From assembly GCF_000960765.1 (NCBI RefSeq), contig NZ_JYNH01000003.1:1-64000 (forward strand): a DNA stretch of 64,000 bases, read 5' to 3'. The notes below the pieces were generated by a model, which saw nothing but the letters and a program-made list of their open reading frames with translations, searched no databases and had not been told where the DNA came from. The DNA is from Desulfosporosinus sp. I2 (GTDB lineage Bacteria; Bacillota; Desulfitobacteriia; Desulfitobacteriales; Desulfitobacteriaceae). A program made the position numbers and the translations under genes. Shown here piece after piece: positions 1 to 9,589 of this stretch (within the stretch, counting starts at the first letter, position 1; each line of letters starts with the position of its first letter).

Positions 1-959
1 CTTGCTCCAACCGTTTCCACGATACCTGTAGCACTCACCCTTAATCCCAGGTTACCTTCGACCGTTCTGTAAGATAACTGCCTCTCATTCGAAACAACTA
101 AGCCCGTTTCCTCTTTAGTTAGGTTTGCTAAATCCGGTAAAACGGAGTGGACATCCGTTGTTGCCCCACCAATATCTATAACTAGGATATTGCCAAAACC
201 CTCTTTTTGATGAGTCCCAAGCGCTAAGAGCTCTGTCCCCATCAGCACCGCACCAGGTGTCGGAATAACCCGTCCATTAGAGACTATTTCTAGTAAGCGC
301 CCTAAACCTCTAGCCCTAGTAATTTGCCGAATAAATTCCTGATGAATAGCTTCCCGAGCTGGTTTGACTTTCAACTCATGGATCGTTGGCATAACGTTAG
401 GTACTCGAATCGTGAATATCCCGCCACATTTCAAAATCTCTTCTACTTTTGGTTGAGCTTCAGTATTTCCGGCGATAATGACCACACTATGCGTCTTACT
501 GTTAACAATCACTTCAGCATTCTCCAGCAGAGAATCCTGATCGCCACCATCTGTCCCACCGGCTAAGAGAATAATATCGGGCTTGATTTCATGTAATACC
601 TCTAAGCGAAAATCAACTGGGGTCTCATGGGAAATAATCTCCAATACCCGAGCACCGGCACTCATCGCTACTTCTTTCGCAGCCTTCGCTGTAACTCTGG
701 GCATATAACCCATCGCAACCATCCGCAGCCCCCCTGCGGCAGAACTCGTTGCTAACGTGCGGGAGGAAATCACCTCTGTCCACTGCAGATCACGCGCGAG
801 ATTATGGCAAGCATTGATAAGTCCTATTTCGATGTTTTCCACTGTCGTTGGAGCTTGGGAACGACCGATAAACGTTAAGTTGGTCCCATAACGATTAAAT
901 GCCGATACCTTGGTATAAGTGCTTCCCACATCGTAGACTAAAAGGTCAACCTGAGGCAT
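1..959 (-). CDS. MutL-family ASKHA ATPase, probable mutase-reactivating protein (3' end off window)
   Basis: About 319 N-terminal residues are visible; the gene runs off the left edge. The N-terminus carries an ASKHA phosphate-binding motif (VYDVGSTYTK), and a second nucleotide-binding motif (VIDIGGATTD) lies near residue 260. This matches the MutL/GlmL family known beside adenosylcobalamin-dependent glutamate mutases. The gene is last visible in the nicotinate operon, 38 bp after the 3-methylitaconate isomerase gene and two genes after the B12-dependent 2-methyleneglutarate mutase. I infer that it reactivates or repairs that mutase. It is not DNA mismatch-repair MutL. The ATG at 957-959 is the start of the open frame. 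Confidence 0.85.
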   Translation of the reverse strand, partial: MPQVDLLVYDVGSTYTKVSAFNRYGTNLTFIGRSQAPTTVENIEIGLINACHNLARDLQWTEVISSRTLATSSAAGGLRMVAMGYMPRVTAKAAKEVAMSAGARVLEIISHETPVDFRLEVLHEIKPDIILLAGGTDGGDQDSLLENAEVIVNSKTHSVVIIAGNTEAQPKVEEILKCGGIFTIRVPNVMPTIHELKVKPAREAIHQEFIRQITRARGLGRLLEIVSNGRVIPTPGAVLMGTELLALGTHQKEGFGNILVIDIGGATTDVHSVLPDLANLTKEETGLVVSNERQLSYRTVEGNLGLRVSATGIVETVGA

Positions 960-997
960 TTTACTTCACTTCCTTGGCAACCCATTTTTTCCTTAAG

Positions 998-2137
998 CTA
1001 TCTTGAAATGTAAACATAACCGTCCATAATGCGGCGAGCAGTACGGCCAAAGGCCGCTCTTTCAAGCTTAATCCCGTCTCCGTCTTCTTTAGCTTCAACT
1101 TCGATATCAATAACACCCGCTGGATGGCCAATTCTAACAAGTGGAGATTTGGAATGGGTCACTTGGTTTACAATCGAACCTGGGATTTTCGCTGCTGCCC
1201 CGGTACAAGTCGTCCCTGTACCTGCATAGGTTTTGTGCATCACTTGCATATACATGAGTCTGGATACAAAATCAACTTGATCAGCCCCAATTTCGTTGCC
1301 CGTAGTAAAGTCGACATAATCTTGTGGTTCACTGACAAAAGCAATCATCGGAAAGGCAGGACTATTTTTCAAAGCATCTGCTTCGTCTTTAGCCATTCCG
1401 ATCATCGCTGCCGTTTTCCCACGGATTTTTTCTAACAAATCCAGCATTTCCTTATTTGCGTTAATTTGAGCTGGAGTTTCAATCCCTGTAAGCCCTAAAT
1501 CTTTAGCTCGTACAAAAACCATCGGATTAGCGACATCAATAATTGAAGCCTCTAAGGTGCCAAAACCTTCAATATTCAGGACATCTACAACCTTCCCAGT
1601 CGGTAACATCTTATTAGTTACGGAACCAGCGGTACCAGCAAAGTCCAACATGATTTTTGCTCCAGTGCCTGGAACTCCGGCGATTTTATAGTCGCCGCTT
1701 ACTTTGGCTTTACCATCTTTCACAGGAACCTCAGCAACCAAAATTTTACCAGTATTTGTATTGTGAATGCGAACCCTTGTGACCGGTTCGACAGCCCTTA
1801 CTAAACCTTCGTCGATTGCGAAAGGACCCACGCCTGAAGATATATTCCCGCAGTTTCCGGAAAAATCAACCAATTCCGTTCCGATACTCACTTGGCCAAA
1901 CGTGTAATTGACATCGGCATCAGATCGTGTAGCAGGACCAATAATGGCTACCTTACTTGTTAGAGGATCTGCTCCACCCAAGCCGTCAATTTGCCTGACA
2001 TCTGGGCTACCAAAGATAGCCAAGATCTCTTGATCCCTTCTAAGTGCATCTGATGACAAGTCATTTTCCATTATAAAAATCCCTTTACTCGTCCCCGCCC
2101 TTAAAATAGCACATCGTATCCTGCGTTGCTCCGTCAT
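998..2137 (-). CDS. mii: 3-methylitaconate delta-isomerase (PrpF family)
   Basis: This 379-residue protein belongs to the PrpF/methylitaconate isomerase family. Family signatures seen are the N-terminal RAGTSKG segment, the GNCGNISSGVGPFA stretch near residue 94 and TGTTCTGAAA near residue 307. In nicotinate fermentation the enzyme moves the double bond of 3-methylitaconate to give dimethylmaleate, without a cofactor. It lies 1 bp after the 2-methyleneglutarate mutase gene, whose product is its substrate, and upstream of the MutL-like gene. The ribosome binding site GAAGGAAATAGT precedes the ATG. Other PrpF proteins act on 2-methylaconitate, but this context favours Mii. Confidence 0.9.
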   Translation of the reverse strand: MTEQRRIRCAILRAGTSKGIFIMENDLSSDALRRDQEILAIFGSPDVRQIDGLGGADPLTSKVAIIGPATRSDADVNYTFGQVSIGTELVDFSGNCGNISSGVGPFAIDEGLVRAVEPVTRVRIHNTNTGKILVAEVPVKDGKAKVSGDYKIAGVPGTGAKIMLDFAGTAGSVTNKMLPTGKVVDVLNIEGFGTLEASIIDVANPMVFVRAKDLGLTGIETPAQINANKEMLDLLEKIRGKTAAMIGMAKDEADALKNSPAFPMIAFVSEPQDYVDFTTGNEIGADQVDFVSRLMYMQVMHKTYAGTGTTCTGAAAKIPGSIVNQVTHSKSPLVRIGHPAGVIDIEVEAKEDGDGIKLERAAFGRTARRIMDGYVYISR

Positions 2138-2138
2138 A

Positions 2139-3986
2139 CTATTTCCTTCTTTCGTTCATTCTCTCTTCTACCCACCTAATGACATCTTGTGGATCAGTAC
2201 CAGGACCAAAGAAACTTTCGACTCCTAAGAAATCGGTTCCTTCGTTTTTCATTTTTTGTTCGATCAGGGCGTGTTCCTCTTCTTTCTCTGCGATCCGTCC
2301 TCCGGCCATGAGTACTACATTATCCCTGATTCCGAGTTCCTTAAGGCGCCTTTCTACACGCGGGAATAACGTTAAACCTAAACCTAAGAGATTGCTGACC
2401 CCAACCACGTCCGCTTTGGTTTCTGCAGCGACTTCAGCCACGGTTTCAGGTAGATTCATTCCCCGTAAATAGATCACTTCATAACCTGCTTGCTCAAACG
2501 CCTCACGAATAACGTTAATCCCTACCACATGAGCGTCCGCGCCGACAGTCGCTAAAAGTATCTTTTCCTTTTTAGAAATAGGCTTCTCATCTTCCACTGT
2601 AACCTTCTCAGTGGTATAGGACATTTTATCCACAGGGACATCAACAGGACCATAACCCGGAATATAGCGGCGAATCCCGTCTTTCCCACGGTGGGTTTTT
2701 ACCCCCCGTTTTAGATCCCAGGCAGCTGCTCTCGGTGCATCGAGAATGCCTTTTTTTCCAGCAGCGACAATGATATCGATCAGCTCTTCATCGCTATAGT
2801 TTAGCCAAAAATCCGGCCCGATTTCTTCCGGACTTAACTCCCGAGACAATCTAAATGTGCTCGTCAAAACAGCTAAAGCCTCTGTAACTATTTCAGCTTG
2901 TCGACGATCAATGGCAGGATCCTTGATTTCGTAGGAAGCGATATTCTCAAAGACATTTTGTGTGGCCCAAATCGCCTTAGCCATTGATGCTCCCGTCGGA
3001 ATCCCGACGTTTTCCGCTGCTTTTGGCCGATAGAAGTTTGCTCCACCTAATTTGGCACTGATCGCCATCCGGGCAAAGTGAGCTTGCTCGGCAATCAGAT
3101 CAGCCGGAGGGTTCTGAAATGTCTCAGGGACGACAATCAGAAACTCACTCCACATAAGTTGCTTAAAGGCCCTCATGACGGCCAAGTCAGCAAGTAAATT
3201 GATTCCTGCTACATTCATTTGGATACCGCTAAGTGCACTGGGTAATCCAGCATGGATTGCTAGGCCTTCAGCTAATAAGCACATCGCCAGGGCCATACCG
3301 TCCGTTCCACCAATATTATTGAGGTGTTTATGGGAATCTGTTTGGACAAAAATATTATTTTCCGCACAGATTTGCAGTGCTTTATACCCGTTAAAGACCT
3401 TCGTTTTATAATCATGAATACCCCGTCCACCAAAATGAACATGAATAACGGGTCCGATATCTGTACCATCGAAGCCGGCAATCAGGGAATTAATAATGGA
3501 TAAGTGCGGTGTATCCCCGGTAGCATTGATACGTAGAGGATGGTTTGCTCCACCACCCAGTTCTATGAATTGACGCTCTCCAGCTGGCGTAATGCCACCC
3601 TTACCCCGGGACTGCTCAATCAAATCTGCCCCGTCTAAAGGATCAATGTGCCGGGTGGCTTCAGAATGCACAAAATGGAAGAGATCTATGTTAAGTTCCT
3701 CGGCTACTTTATACATAGCTATTGATTCCTGATAAGTCTCTTCAGCAGAATTACGGCCCAAAATGGGGTTTTGTGCAGGAATACCCGTCCAGGCTGCAAG
3801 GCGCCCCAATTCCGTTATTCGGTAACCACTGCGTTCAACTCCATTAACGACTCGGGGAAAGGGAGCTGGCAAACCGGTAATCGAACCATCCTGGCCCATT
3901 TTAGGCATTTCTACCCCAAAAACCTTTTCGTAAGCTTGAACTCGTTCATAGTCTTCTGTAATAATCTGCTTGGTTTTTTCCTGCAT
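2139..3986 (-). CDS. mgm: 2-methyleneglutarate mutase, adenosylcobalamin-dependent
   Basis: This 615-residue protein is close to the length of E. barkeri Mgm. The N-terminal ~450 residues form the substrate (TIM-barrel) part. The C-terminal ~130 residues are a B12-binding domain with DAHVVGIN near residue 482, where His is the base-off cobalt ligand, and a downstream [10 protein letters not shown] segment. The reaction is carbon-skeleton rearrangement of 2-methyleneglutarate to 3-methylitaconate. The gene follows dmdB by 33 bp and precedes mii by 1 bp, so substrate and product enzymes are neighbours. GGAGGAAGAAACTA stands before the ATG. It is distinct from glutamate mutase and methylmalonyl-CoA mutase in overall architecture (single chain, no second subunit gene). 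Confidence 0.92.
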   Translation of the reverse strand: MQEKTKQIITEDYERVQAYEKVFGVEMPKMGQDGSITGLPAPFPRVVNGVERSGYRITELGRLAAWTGIPAQNPILGRNSAEETYQESIAMYKVAEELNIDLFHFVHSEATRHIDPLDGADLIEQSRGKGGITPAGERQFIELGGGANHPLRINATGDTPHLSIINSLIAGFDGTDIGPVIHVHFGGRGIHDYKTKVFNGYKALQICAENNIFVQTDSHKHLNNIGGTDGMALAMCLLAEGLAIHAGLPSALSGIQMNVAGINLLADLAVMRAFKQLMWSEFLIVVPETFQNPPADLIAEQAHFARMAISAKLGGANFYRPKAAENVGIPTGASMAKAIWATQNVFENIASYEIKDPAIDRRQAEIVTEALAVLTSTFRLSRELSPEEIGPDFWLNYSDEELIDIIVAAGKKGILDAPRAAAWDLKRGVKTHRGKDGIRRYIPGYGPVDVPVDKMSYTTEKVTVEDEKPISKKEKILLATVGADAHVVGINVIREAFEQAGYEVIYLRGMNLPETVAEVAAETKADVVGVSNLLGLGLTLFPRVERRLKELGIRDNVVLMAGGRIAEKEEEHALIEQKMKNEGTDFLGVESFFGPGTDPQDVIRWVEERMNERRK

Positions 3987-4019
3987 TAGTTTCTTCCTCC
4001 TAACTTTTACGGGAAGATA

Positions 4020-4526
4020 TCATAAAATTTTCAATTGATTTCGAACTTTGGCAATAAGCCCACCTGCTTCTAACGTCTCCAAAACGCTGGAAGCTAAAAT
4101 AGTTCCACTGATTTTCCCACCACTCGCACAAATTGTAACTTCAGCTGACACTAGGTCTGCCTCAATTTCCTGTCCATTTTCCACCTGCAGCTCCATGTCA
4201 CATACCAGAACCGGCAAACCAATGTTTATCGCATTGCGCCTAAAAATCCGAGCGAAGGATTTAGCGATTACTAGTCCGACACCTGCTTCCTTCAGAGCGA
4301 CTGGTGCTTGCTCCCGACTCGAACCGCAGCCGAAATTCTCGCCAGCTACGATAACATCTCCAGCCTGTACCTTCCTGGCAAAATCCGGAATCTCGCTCCC
4401 AGCAAGCGCATACTCCTTAAATTTGTCTGCGGGAGCAGCCATTGCATAGCCAGGGAAAATCTGGTCCGTATCAATATTACTACCCAAATTCCAAACTCGA
4501 CCATGTATCTTACTTTTCCAGCTCAT
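4020..4526 (-). CDS. dmdB: 2,3-dimethylmalate dehydratase (dimethylmaleate hydratase) small subunit
   Basis: This 168-residue protein has the small-subunit (swivel) fold of the aconitase/LeuD family. It shows NLGSNIDTDQIFPG at the N-terminus and the substrate loop GENFGCGSSREQAP near residue 64. With DmdA it hydrates dimethylmaleate to (2R,3S)-dimethylmalate. It overlaps the end of dmdA by 17 bp, which suggests translational coupling, and AGGAGGTTTAGCCG precedes the ATG. LeuD or homoaconitase small subunits look similar; the assignment to Dmd rests on the surrounding pathway genes. Confidence 0.9.
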   Translation of the reverse strand: MSWKSKIHGRVWNLGSNIDTDQIFPGYAMAAPADKFKEYALAGSEIPDFARKVQAGDVIVAGENFGCGSSREQAPVALKEAGVGLVIAKSFARIFRRNAINIGLPVLVCDMELQVENGQEIEADLVSAEVTICASGGKISGTILASSVLETLEAGGLIAKVRNQLKIL

Positions 4527-5736
4527 CGGCTAAACCTCCTAAAGGCACCACCATGCCAGGGGTTACAATTGTTCCAGCAATCGCACTTTCTGCTGCCAGG
4601 CGAGGGGATGCCAGATATACCTTTCCGTCACGATGACCCATTCTACCGGGGAAATTTCTATTCGTTGTAGATACAGCAACATCCCCCGCAGCTAAAAGTC
4701 CCATATGAGCGCCGAAACAGGGACCACATCCTGGGCTGGTTATCATACCTCCAGCTTCACGGAAGATTCGGTTTAACCCTTGATCCTCCATTTGCTGGGC
4801 AATATCTACTGAAGCGGGTATGATCAATAAAGTAACGCCAGCAGCCACCTTGCGCCCCTTAAGCACTTCAGCAGCTACTAACATGTCACTTAATCGTCCA
4901 TTCGTGCAACTTCCAATGACAACTTGAGATATCTTGGTTGAAGAGAGGTCAGATGCTCTGACTACAATGCCGGGATTGGGAGGGCAAGCTACACTCGCTG
5001 GAATAGCCTCAGCTTGGAAGGGATAAACTTCTTTGACCGTTCCAACGGGTTGGTCCGGATCTGCAAAATAACTAATCATTGTCCCCATCTCGATACCCAT
5101 GTTGGAAATCGTCATTTTATCATCCATAGTTAGCTGATCCATTAAGCTACCCGTATAGATAACTCCTTGATCGGTGAATCCTGCAGTCCCAAAATATCCA
5201 ATCAAGTGTAAGATAACATCCTTAGCGTAAACTCCAGGCTGTAGCTTCCCGTCGATACGAATCTCACAGACCTCTGGCACCTCTAAATCAATTGTACCTG
5301 TAGCCATAGTAGCTGCTAATTCAGTAGCACCTACTGGAATTGCTAAAGCCCCGTAAGCACCAGCAGTACATGTATGGGAATCTGCACCGATTAAGATCGA
5401 ACCTCGTTTCAAACGGTGTTTTTCGGCTATAACTTGGTGAATAACCCCTTCTCCTTTGTCGTAAAGTTTAACTCCGTATTCCAGGGAGAACTCTCGGAGA
5501 ACATTGTGCAATACTTTGGCCTCTACCGTAGCTGCTGGCATAATATGATCTAGGACAAAGACCACCTTTTTCGCATCAAAAACGTGACCTATGCCAATCT
5601 TCTTGAATTGTTCAACTGCCATGGGCCCAGTAATATCATGGGCTATAGCAAGATCAACATTTACCGTTATATCATCACCAGCGTGAACCTCTTCTTTGCC
5701 TGCCGCGATTGCCAAATATCGTTCTATTTGGTTCAC
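4510..5736 (-). CDS. dmdA: 2,3-dimethylmalate dehydratase (dimethylmaleate hydratase) large subunit
   Basis: This is a LeuC-like aconitase-family catalytic subunit carrying a [4Fe-4S] cluster. Cluster and active-site segments seen are GADSHTCTAGAYGA, VVIGSCTNGRLSD and SPGCGPCFGAHMG, which supply the cysteine ligands. The open frame reaches an ATG at 5760, but GGAGGAGAAGTAGA stands before a GTG at 5736, giving a protein starting NQIERYL that resembles the family start; I chose that start (408 residues). It follows the dehydratase gene and overlaps dmdB. It acts late in nicotinate breakdown, hydrating dimethylmaleate. Confidence 0.9.
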   Translation of the reverse strand: MNQIERYLAIAAGKEEVHAGDDITVNVDLAIAHDITGPMAVEQFKKIGIGHVFDAKKVVFVLDHIMPAATVEAKVLHNVLREFSLEYGVKLYDKGEGVIHQVIAEKHRLKRGSILIGADSHTCTAGAYGALAIPVGATELAATMATGTIDLEVPEVCEIRIDGKLQPGVYAKDVILHLIGYFGTAGFTDQGVIYTGSLMDQLTMDDKMTISNMGIEMGTMISYFADPDQPVGTVKEVYPFQAEAIPASVACPPNPGIVVRASDLSSTKISQVVIGSCTNGRLSDMLVAAEVLKGRKVAAGVTLLIIPASVDIAQQMEDQGLNRIFREAGGMITSPGCGPCFGAHMGLLAAGDVAVSTTNRNFPGRMGHRDGKVYLASPRLAAESAIAGTIVTPGMVVPLGGLADELEK

Positions 5737-5756
5737 TCTACTTCTCCTCCGTTCGA

Positions 5757-7178
5757 TCAATCAACGAGAACAATTCCTAACCGTTTTGCCACCATGCAAG
5801 CTTCTTCCAGGGACGGTTTGGCATTTTTAAGAACCAGTCGAGCGCCTCCTCTATTTAAGGCTTCGACCATTGAACTTTGCTCAGTAGCGGAGACAGTAAT
5901 CCTTTGCATCTGAGGCTCATCCACTTTTACGATGTCAATCTTTATCTTTTTTTCCCGGACTCTTTGCATGATCTCCCGATAGGCTTTACCATCATCTGTG
6001 CTTGCCCCCAAGACTGCAGCCATAAGAATTCCCGGAACGTTAATTCCACGACGCGCGAACAGTTCCGCATACAATTCGATCTTAACTCCAGTGATTTCCC
6101 CTTTCGCCAAGGCATGCGCAATACGGCCAGTATTGGTCGGTGATCCTACCGCTTGGCTACTTCCCCCAACCACTGCTTCGCCAAAAGGTTTCACGATTGA
6201 ATTAGCTCTTTCAGCAAGCGTACGAGCTTCTTTTAAAGCCCTGTCCATAGTCACTTCAATGTTTGTCTTTTCTTTTTCCTTGATTAAATCATCTACGAAG
6301 TATTCAACCTCAAGGTTCGTTTTAAAGAAAGGTTGCATATACTCGTTAACTACAGGAACTATGTGCGTCGCTGAAACCGGGTGTACTGCTGCTGCCATGG
6401 CAACCATGACGTCAACAGGTACATCGACTGGAATATTTGTATGCATTGCCAGGTTTGCTGCCAAATTGCCAATAACCACGCCACCACCGATATGAGTGGC
6501 GCATAGTCCTGATACCATTACCCGGGGAGTGCATGGTACACCAATCGTTGGAGATAACGCCAAAACTATTGCTTTAGCCAACGCTTTTGGTTGTCCTTTG
6601 CGATATTCGACCAAGGTTGCTGCCGTAGCGGCAGCGCCGGCACCGAAGCCTTCCATATTGCAGCCTGTGGATGTTTTACCCGCGCGGAAGATGGTTCCCA
6701 CCTTTAGCATCACAGATACGATTCGTGCCAATTCTTCTTTATCGTCAATGATCTCCTGCAGTGCACGAAAAAGTCCGGTGTAAGTACAAGAATCCCCTGT
6801 TCCAGCACAGGGCTGCAGTCCGCAAGAATGGTTGCCAACTTGAGCGGCTAGAGTATAAACGAGTATCTTATTGATGAGGTCATCCTCAAATAAGCGATGA
6901 GAAAAGTCATTATAAGCTAATTCTTGAGGTGCTTTACCAAGTAAAAAACTCGAACCAGAAGTAATGCCCACCTCCGCAGCATAAAGGTTGTGCGCAAAGG
7001 CGTTGATAACGGCATCGATAACCTCTTCTCGATTCATAGCATTCTGGGACATGCCCTCGGCGATAATAACGTCACTGGCACTTAAGTTCAACTCGTCCGC
7101 GATTTCGACAACTTCGCCTATGGTTAAATTTCCAACTTGGTATCCCTTTGCTTGAATTAGTTTTATGATTTCTTCCAC
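5757..7178 (-). CDS. hmd: 2-(hydroxymethyl)glutarate dehydratase, serine-dehydratase-like [4Fe-4S] enzyme
   Basis: This 473-residue protein contains the alpha-type domain of iron-sulfur L-serine dehydratases, with HSCGLQPCAGTGDSC, STGCNMEGFGAGAAA and GVPCTPRVMVSGLCATHIGG supplying likely cluster cysteines. In E. barkeri a serine-dehydratase-like protein was predicted to dehydrate (S)-2-(hydroxymethyl)glutarate to 2-methyleneglutarate. The position here, directly after the dehydrogenase that makes the hydroxymethyl compound and ahead of dmdA and mgm, fits that role. GGAGG lies 8 nt before a GTG at 7178, preferred over the GTG at 7187 that touches the Shine-Dalgarno. True serine dehydratase is the alternative, but there is no beta-subunit gene. 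Confidence 0.85.
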   Translation of the reverse strand: MEEIIKLIQAKGYQVGNLTIGEVVEIADELNLSASDVIIAEGMSQNAMNREEVIDAVINAFAHNLYAAEVGITSGSSFLLGKAPQELAYNDFSHRLFEDDLINKILVYTLAAQVGNHSCGLQPCAGTGDSCTYTGLFRALQEIIDDKEELARIVSVMLKVGTIFRAGKTSTGCNMEGFGAGAAATAATLVEYRKGQPKALAKAIVLALSPTIGVPCTPRVMVSGLCATHIGGGVVIGNLAANLAMHTNIPVDVPVDVMVAMAAAVHPVSATHIVPVVNEYMQPFFKTNLEVEYFVDDLIKEKEKTNIEVTMDRALKEARTLAERANSIVKPFGEAVVGGSSQAVGSPTNTGRIAHALAKGEITGVKIELYAELFARRGINVPGILMAAVLGASTDDGKAYREIMQRVREKKIKIDIVKVDEPQMQRITVSATEQSSMVEALNRGGARLVLKNAKPSLEEACMVAKRLGIVLVD

Positions 7179-7203
7179 TTGGTTCACCTCCAGTTTTTAA
7201 GTT

Positions 7204-8091
7204 TTACACTCTGACTTTAATATTCAACAGATCTTCCAGTGGTTTGATCACGGCTGAAATATCTTCCCGCCCTAGCCCTGCAGCTCGCGCTTGCTCAAAT
7301 ACCTGTTGGGCAACATTCGTTAGCATCATCGGAACTCTGGCCTCTTTAGCTGTTTGGACAGCTAGTTCAAGATCTTTAAATTGGAGGTCAATAGCAAATC
7401 CTGCCTCAAACTGACCTTTAAAAACGAAGTTAGGCATTTTGGCTGCGAGCGCGTAGCTGTTACCAGAACTAACGCTAATAATTTCCAAGAGGACTTTGGG
7501 ATCCAGCCCAAGCTTTGTTCCAAAGACAAAAGCTTCTGCTGCTGCAGCCATATTCACGCCCAACAATAGGTTATTGACAATCTTTACTGCATCTCCGGCT
7601 CCTACCTTACCCACGTGGTAAATTTTCTTACCCATAACCTCCAACAACGCTTGATAGCGCTCCACAGGTTCCTTCTCGCCACCCACCATAATGGTTAGCG
7701 TTCCTTCCGTTGCGCCCTTTACCCCACCGCTTACTGGTGCATCGATATAATCAATCTGCTGTTCCATGGCCAGTTTTGCCATTTTCTGTGTAAATGTCGG
7801 TGCAACACTCGACATATCAATAATCGCAAATCCCGGCTTTGCCCCGGCAAAAATACCCTGTTCTCCAAGAAGGACCTGCTCTACAATCCCTCCATTCGGC
7901 AACATTGTGATAACCACATCAACCTCTTGAGCTAATTCACGTGGACTCTGTACCCTTTTTACCCCTTCAGCAACAAGCTCTTGAACGGCTAATTCATTCA
8001 CATCATTGACAAACAGCGAATACCCCGCACCTAATATATTTTTGGCCATAGGTTTTCCCATGACACCAATTCCGATAAAGCCTACTTTCAA
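7204..8091 (-). CDS. hgd: 2-(hydroxymethyl)glutarate dehydrogenase (beta-hydroxyacid dehydrogenase family)
   Basis: This ~295-residue member of the 3-hydroxyisobutyrate/phosphogluconate dehydrogenase family shows the N-terminal Rossmann motif GFIGIGVMGKPMAKN, the substrate-binding segment DAPVSGGVKGATEGTL and the catalytic-lysine segment GAGDAVKIVNNLL. It reduces (S)-2-formylglutarate, made by enamidase, to (S)-2-(hydroxymethyl)glutarate using NADH. The frame is open to a TTG at 8112, but AGGGG lies 7 nt before a TTG at 8091 that gives the usual KVGFIG start. It lies between the DUF1185 gene and hmd in the same minus-strand operon. Confidence 0.9.
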   Translation of the reverse strand: MKVGFIGIGVMGKPMAKNILGAGYSLFVNDVNELAVQELVAEGVKRVQSPRELAQEVDVVITMLPNGGIVEQVLLGEQGIFAGAKPGFAIIDMSSVAPTFTQKMAKLAMEQQIDYIDAPVSGGVKGATEGTLTIMVGGEKEPVERYQALLEVMGKKIYHVGKVGAGDAVKIVNNLLLGVNMAAAAEAFVFGTKLGLDPKVLLEIISVSSGNSYALAAKMPNFVFKGQFEAGFAIDLQFKDLELAVQTAKEARVPMMLTNVAQQVFEQARAAGLGREDISAVIKPLEDLLNIKVRV

Positions 8092-8133
8092 CGTCAATCC
8101 CCTACCCTCCAAAGATCCAATACAGCCGTTTCC

Positions 8134-8712
8134 CTATCGAAGCCCGTCTTCACCTTTGACTTCACTTTTTTGCAAACCGCCAATTCGGGGATGTGGACGC
8201 CCGGCATCCGTTACAACCAGCGCAACAACCAATTCATCCGCTCTAGGTGCATCCGCAATTCTCACTTCCATAGCATCATAGTGTGTACGCACAAACGCAG
8301 CATCTTTGTAATGTACAGGTACATCTAAGCACGTTCCCATTCCGCCAAGTTTTTTGGCGGAAGGAATGATCGCTTTACCTCCTCCAACCTCTTCCCGAAA
8401 AGGTTTGCCTAAACGAGGATGTAAAATAGCAGCGGCGTGTTCAAGTTCACCTTTTTCGCCAACAATAGCTCCCTTGCCGTAGCTCTCTACGTCTTCTTTC
8501 GCAATTCCGAGTGCTTTTACTGCCCGTTCAGCGAGCATTGAACCCAACTGTTCGCCGATTTCCATCAGTTCTGTTAAATCTTCCACGTACTTTCCTGCAA
8601 ATGGATTTTTAATAACGGCCATAGCAGTCGCCTTACGAGTAGGTTTAACGACAGTCTTTTCGCCATCTTTATGAGTTTCTTCAACAACCGTTACAATTTT
8701 ACGAATTTCCAT
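8134..8712 (-). CDS. DUF1185 / amino-acid-synthesis family protein, role unknown
   Basis: This 192-residue protein resembles the DUF1185 (AA_synth, PF06684) family; the call rests on overall pattern recognition. Visible features are a GKGAIVGEKGELEHAAAILH segment, a glycine-rich EEVGGGKAIIPSAKK segment and a DAGRPHPRIGG C-terminal motif. GGAGGAAATCAAG fixes the ATG at 8712, which overlaps the upstream UPF0280 gene by 14 bp, so the two are probably translated together. It is not one of the nine enzymes of the described E. barkeri pathway. I infer a helper role in 6-hydroxynicotinate reduction or an adjacent step, but no function can be read from the sequence. Confidence 0.7.
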   Translation of the reverse strand: MEIRKIVTVVEETHKDGEKTVVKPTRKATAMAVIKNPFAGKYVEDLTELMEIGEQLGSMLAERAVKALGIAKEDVESYGKGAIVGEKGELEHAAAILHPRLGKPFREEVGGGKAIIPSAKKLGGMGTCLDVPVHYKDAAFVRTHYDAMEVRIADAPRADELVVALVVTDAGRPHPRIGGLQKSEVKGEDGLR

Positions 8713-9571
8713 CTTGATTTCCTCCTTCAAATTTTGCTGCTTGACACAAGTTATCCGGTATCATAACCACCAAGTCATCAAGAAAGATCACCGCTCCGTG
8801 AATACGATCTTGAGACTTAAGTTCTATGGCTTTATGCAAGCCATTTTCCAAAGCTTTTTTCTTAGTTTCAAGGCTTAGGCCTCCAACCTTGATTGTAACC
8901 AGGTGTCCGGGTATGTCTGTATTCGGGTCCAGTTGTTCTGCAGGCAATCTCAAAATGCCTGGGTCTTCCACAAAACAATGATTAGCAATAAGCGTTGCGC
9001 AGGCATCGGCGACTCGAGCAGTCTTCGCAACAACCGTCACGGCACTGGCGATACCCTTGGTAAAGCTACGCCCTCCCAAACCACTGGTTGCGACTCCCCC
9101 AATTCCATCTTCAGCAGAAAGGTTAAGAATATGGCTATACACTGAAGAATCAATACTCGGTGTCAGCCCCAGCTTCGTCGTTTCTTTTTCTAGTAACCTA
9201 ATCGCAATATCCCCGCCGTTATTGATCATGACCTTTGAGGCCCCTTTTTCCACCAACCAGTCGCCCGCTAAATCCGCAAACGTACCCGCTACCGCTGCCA
9301 TGGGTGTTAAGGTCCGATCTCCGGCTTCTAACACAGCCTCGACCATCAACCGTAAAGGCAAAGGATAGGCCCTAAGATCCGCTTCAACTAACGTTAAAAC
9401 ATCTTTTGCTTGTTTTTGAACCTCAGCTATATCCGACAGAATACTCATCACATACTCTGCAGCTTCCTGCAGTTGCTCTGTCATTGCATGGCCATGTACT
9501 CTGGCCATTAACATCATTTGAACCGGGCCATAATCCAGAAATACTCGATCTTCGGCTAAGACATTGATCAT
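8699..9571 (-). CDS. UPF0280 / ApbE-like protein
   Basis: This 290-residue protein resembles the UPF0280 family, distant relatives of the flavin transferase ApbE. Conserved segments are AAVAGTFADLAGDWLVEKGA, MINNGGDIAIRL, GVATSGLGGRSFTKGIA and ARVADACATLIAN. These match in order the ApbE core that binds FAD and metal (the GxxAxDxA- and NxGGD-like positions). The gene lies 18 bp after 6-hydroxynicotinate reductase, whose E. barkeri counterpart carries a covalently bound flavin. That makes it a candidate flavin-attachment factor (inference). GGGAGAAGGTGCGATA precedes the ATG. It overlaps the DUF1185 gene downstream. Confidence 0.75.
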   Translation of the reverse strand: MINVLAEDRVFLDYGPVQMMLMARVHGHAMTEQLQEAAEYVMSILSDIAEVQKQAKDVLTLVEADLRAYPLPLRLMVEAVLEAGDRTLTPMAAVAGTFADLAGDWLVEKGASKVMINNGGDIAIRLLEKETTKLGLTPSIDSSVYSHILNLSAEDGIGGVATSGLGGRSFTKGIASAVTVVAKTARVADACATLIANHCFVEDPGILRLPAEQLDPNTDIPGHLVTIKVGGLSLETKKKALENGLHKAIELKSQDRIHGAVIFLDDLVVMIPDNLCQAAKFEGGNQDGNS

Positions 9572-9589
9572 TATCGCACCTTCTCCCGC

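Noticed and set aside
2139-3986. Cobalamin riboswitch near B12-dependent genes
   Set aside because: I looked for B12-box-like sequence upstream of the mutase and corrinoid genes and saw none; the mutase lies inside a long operon.
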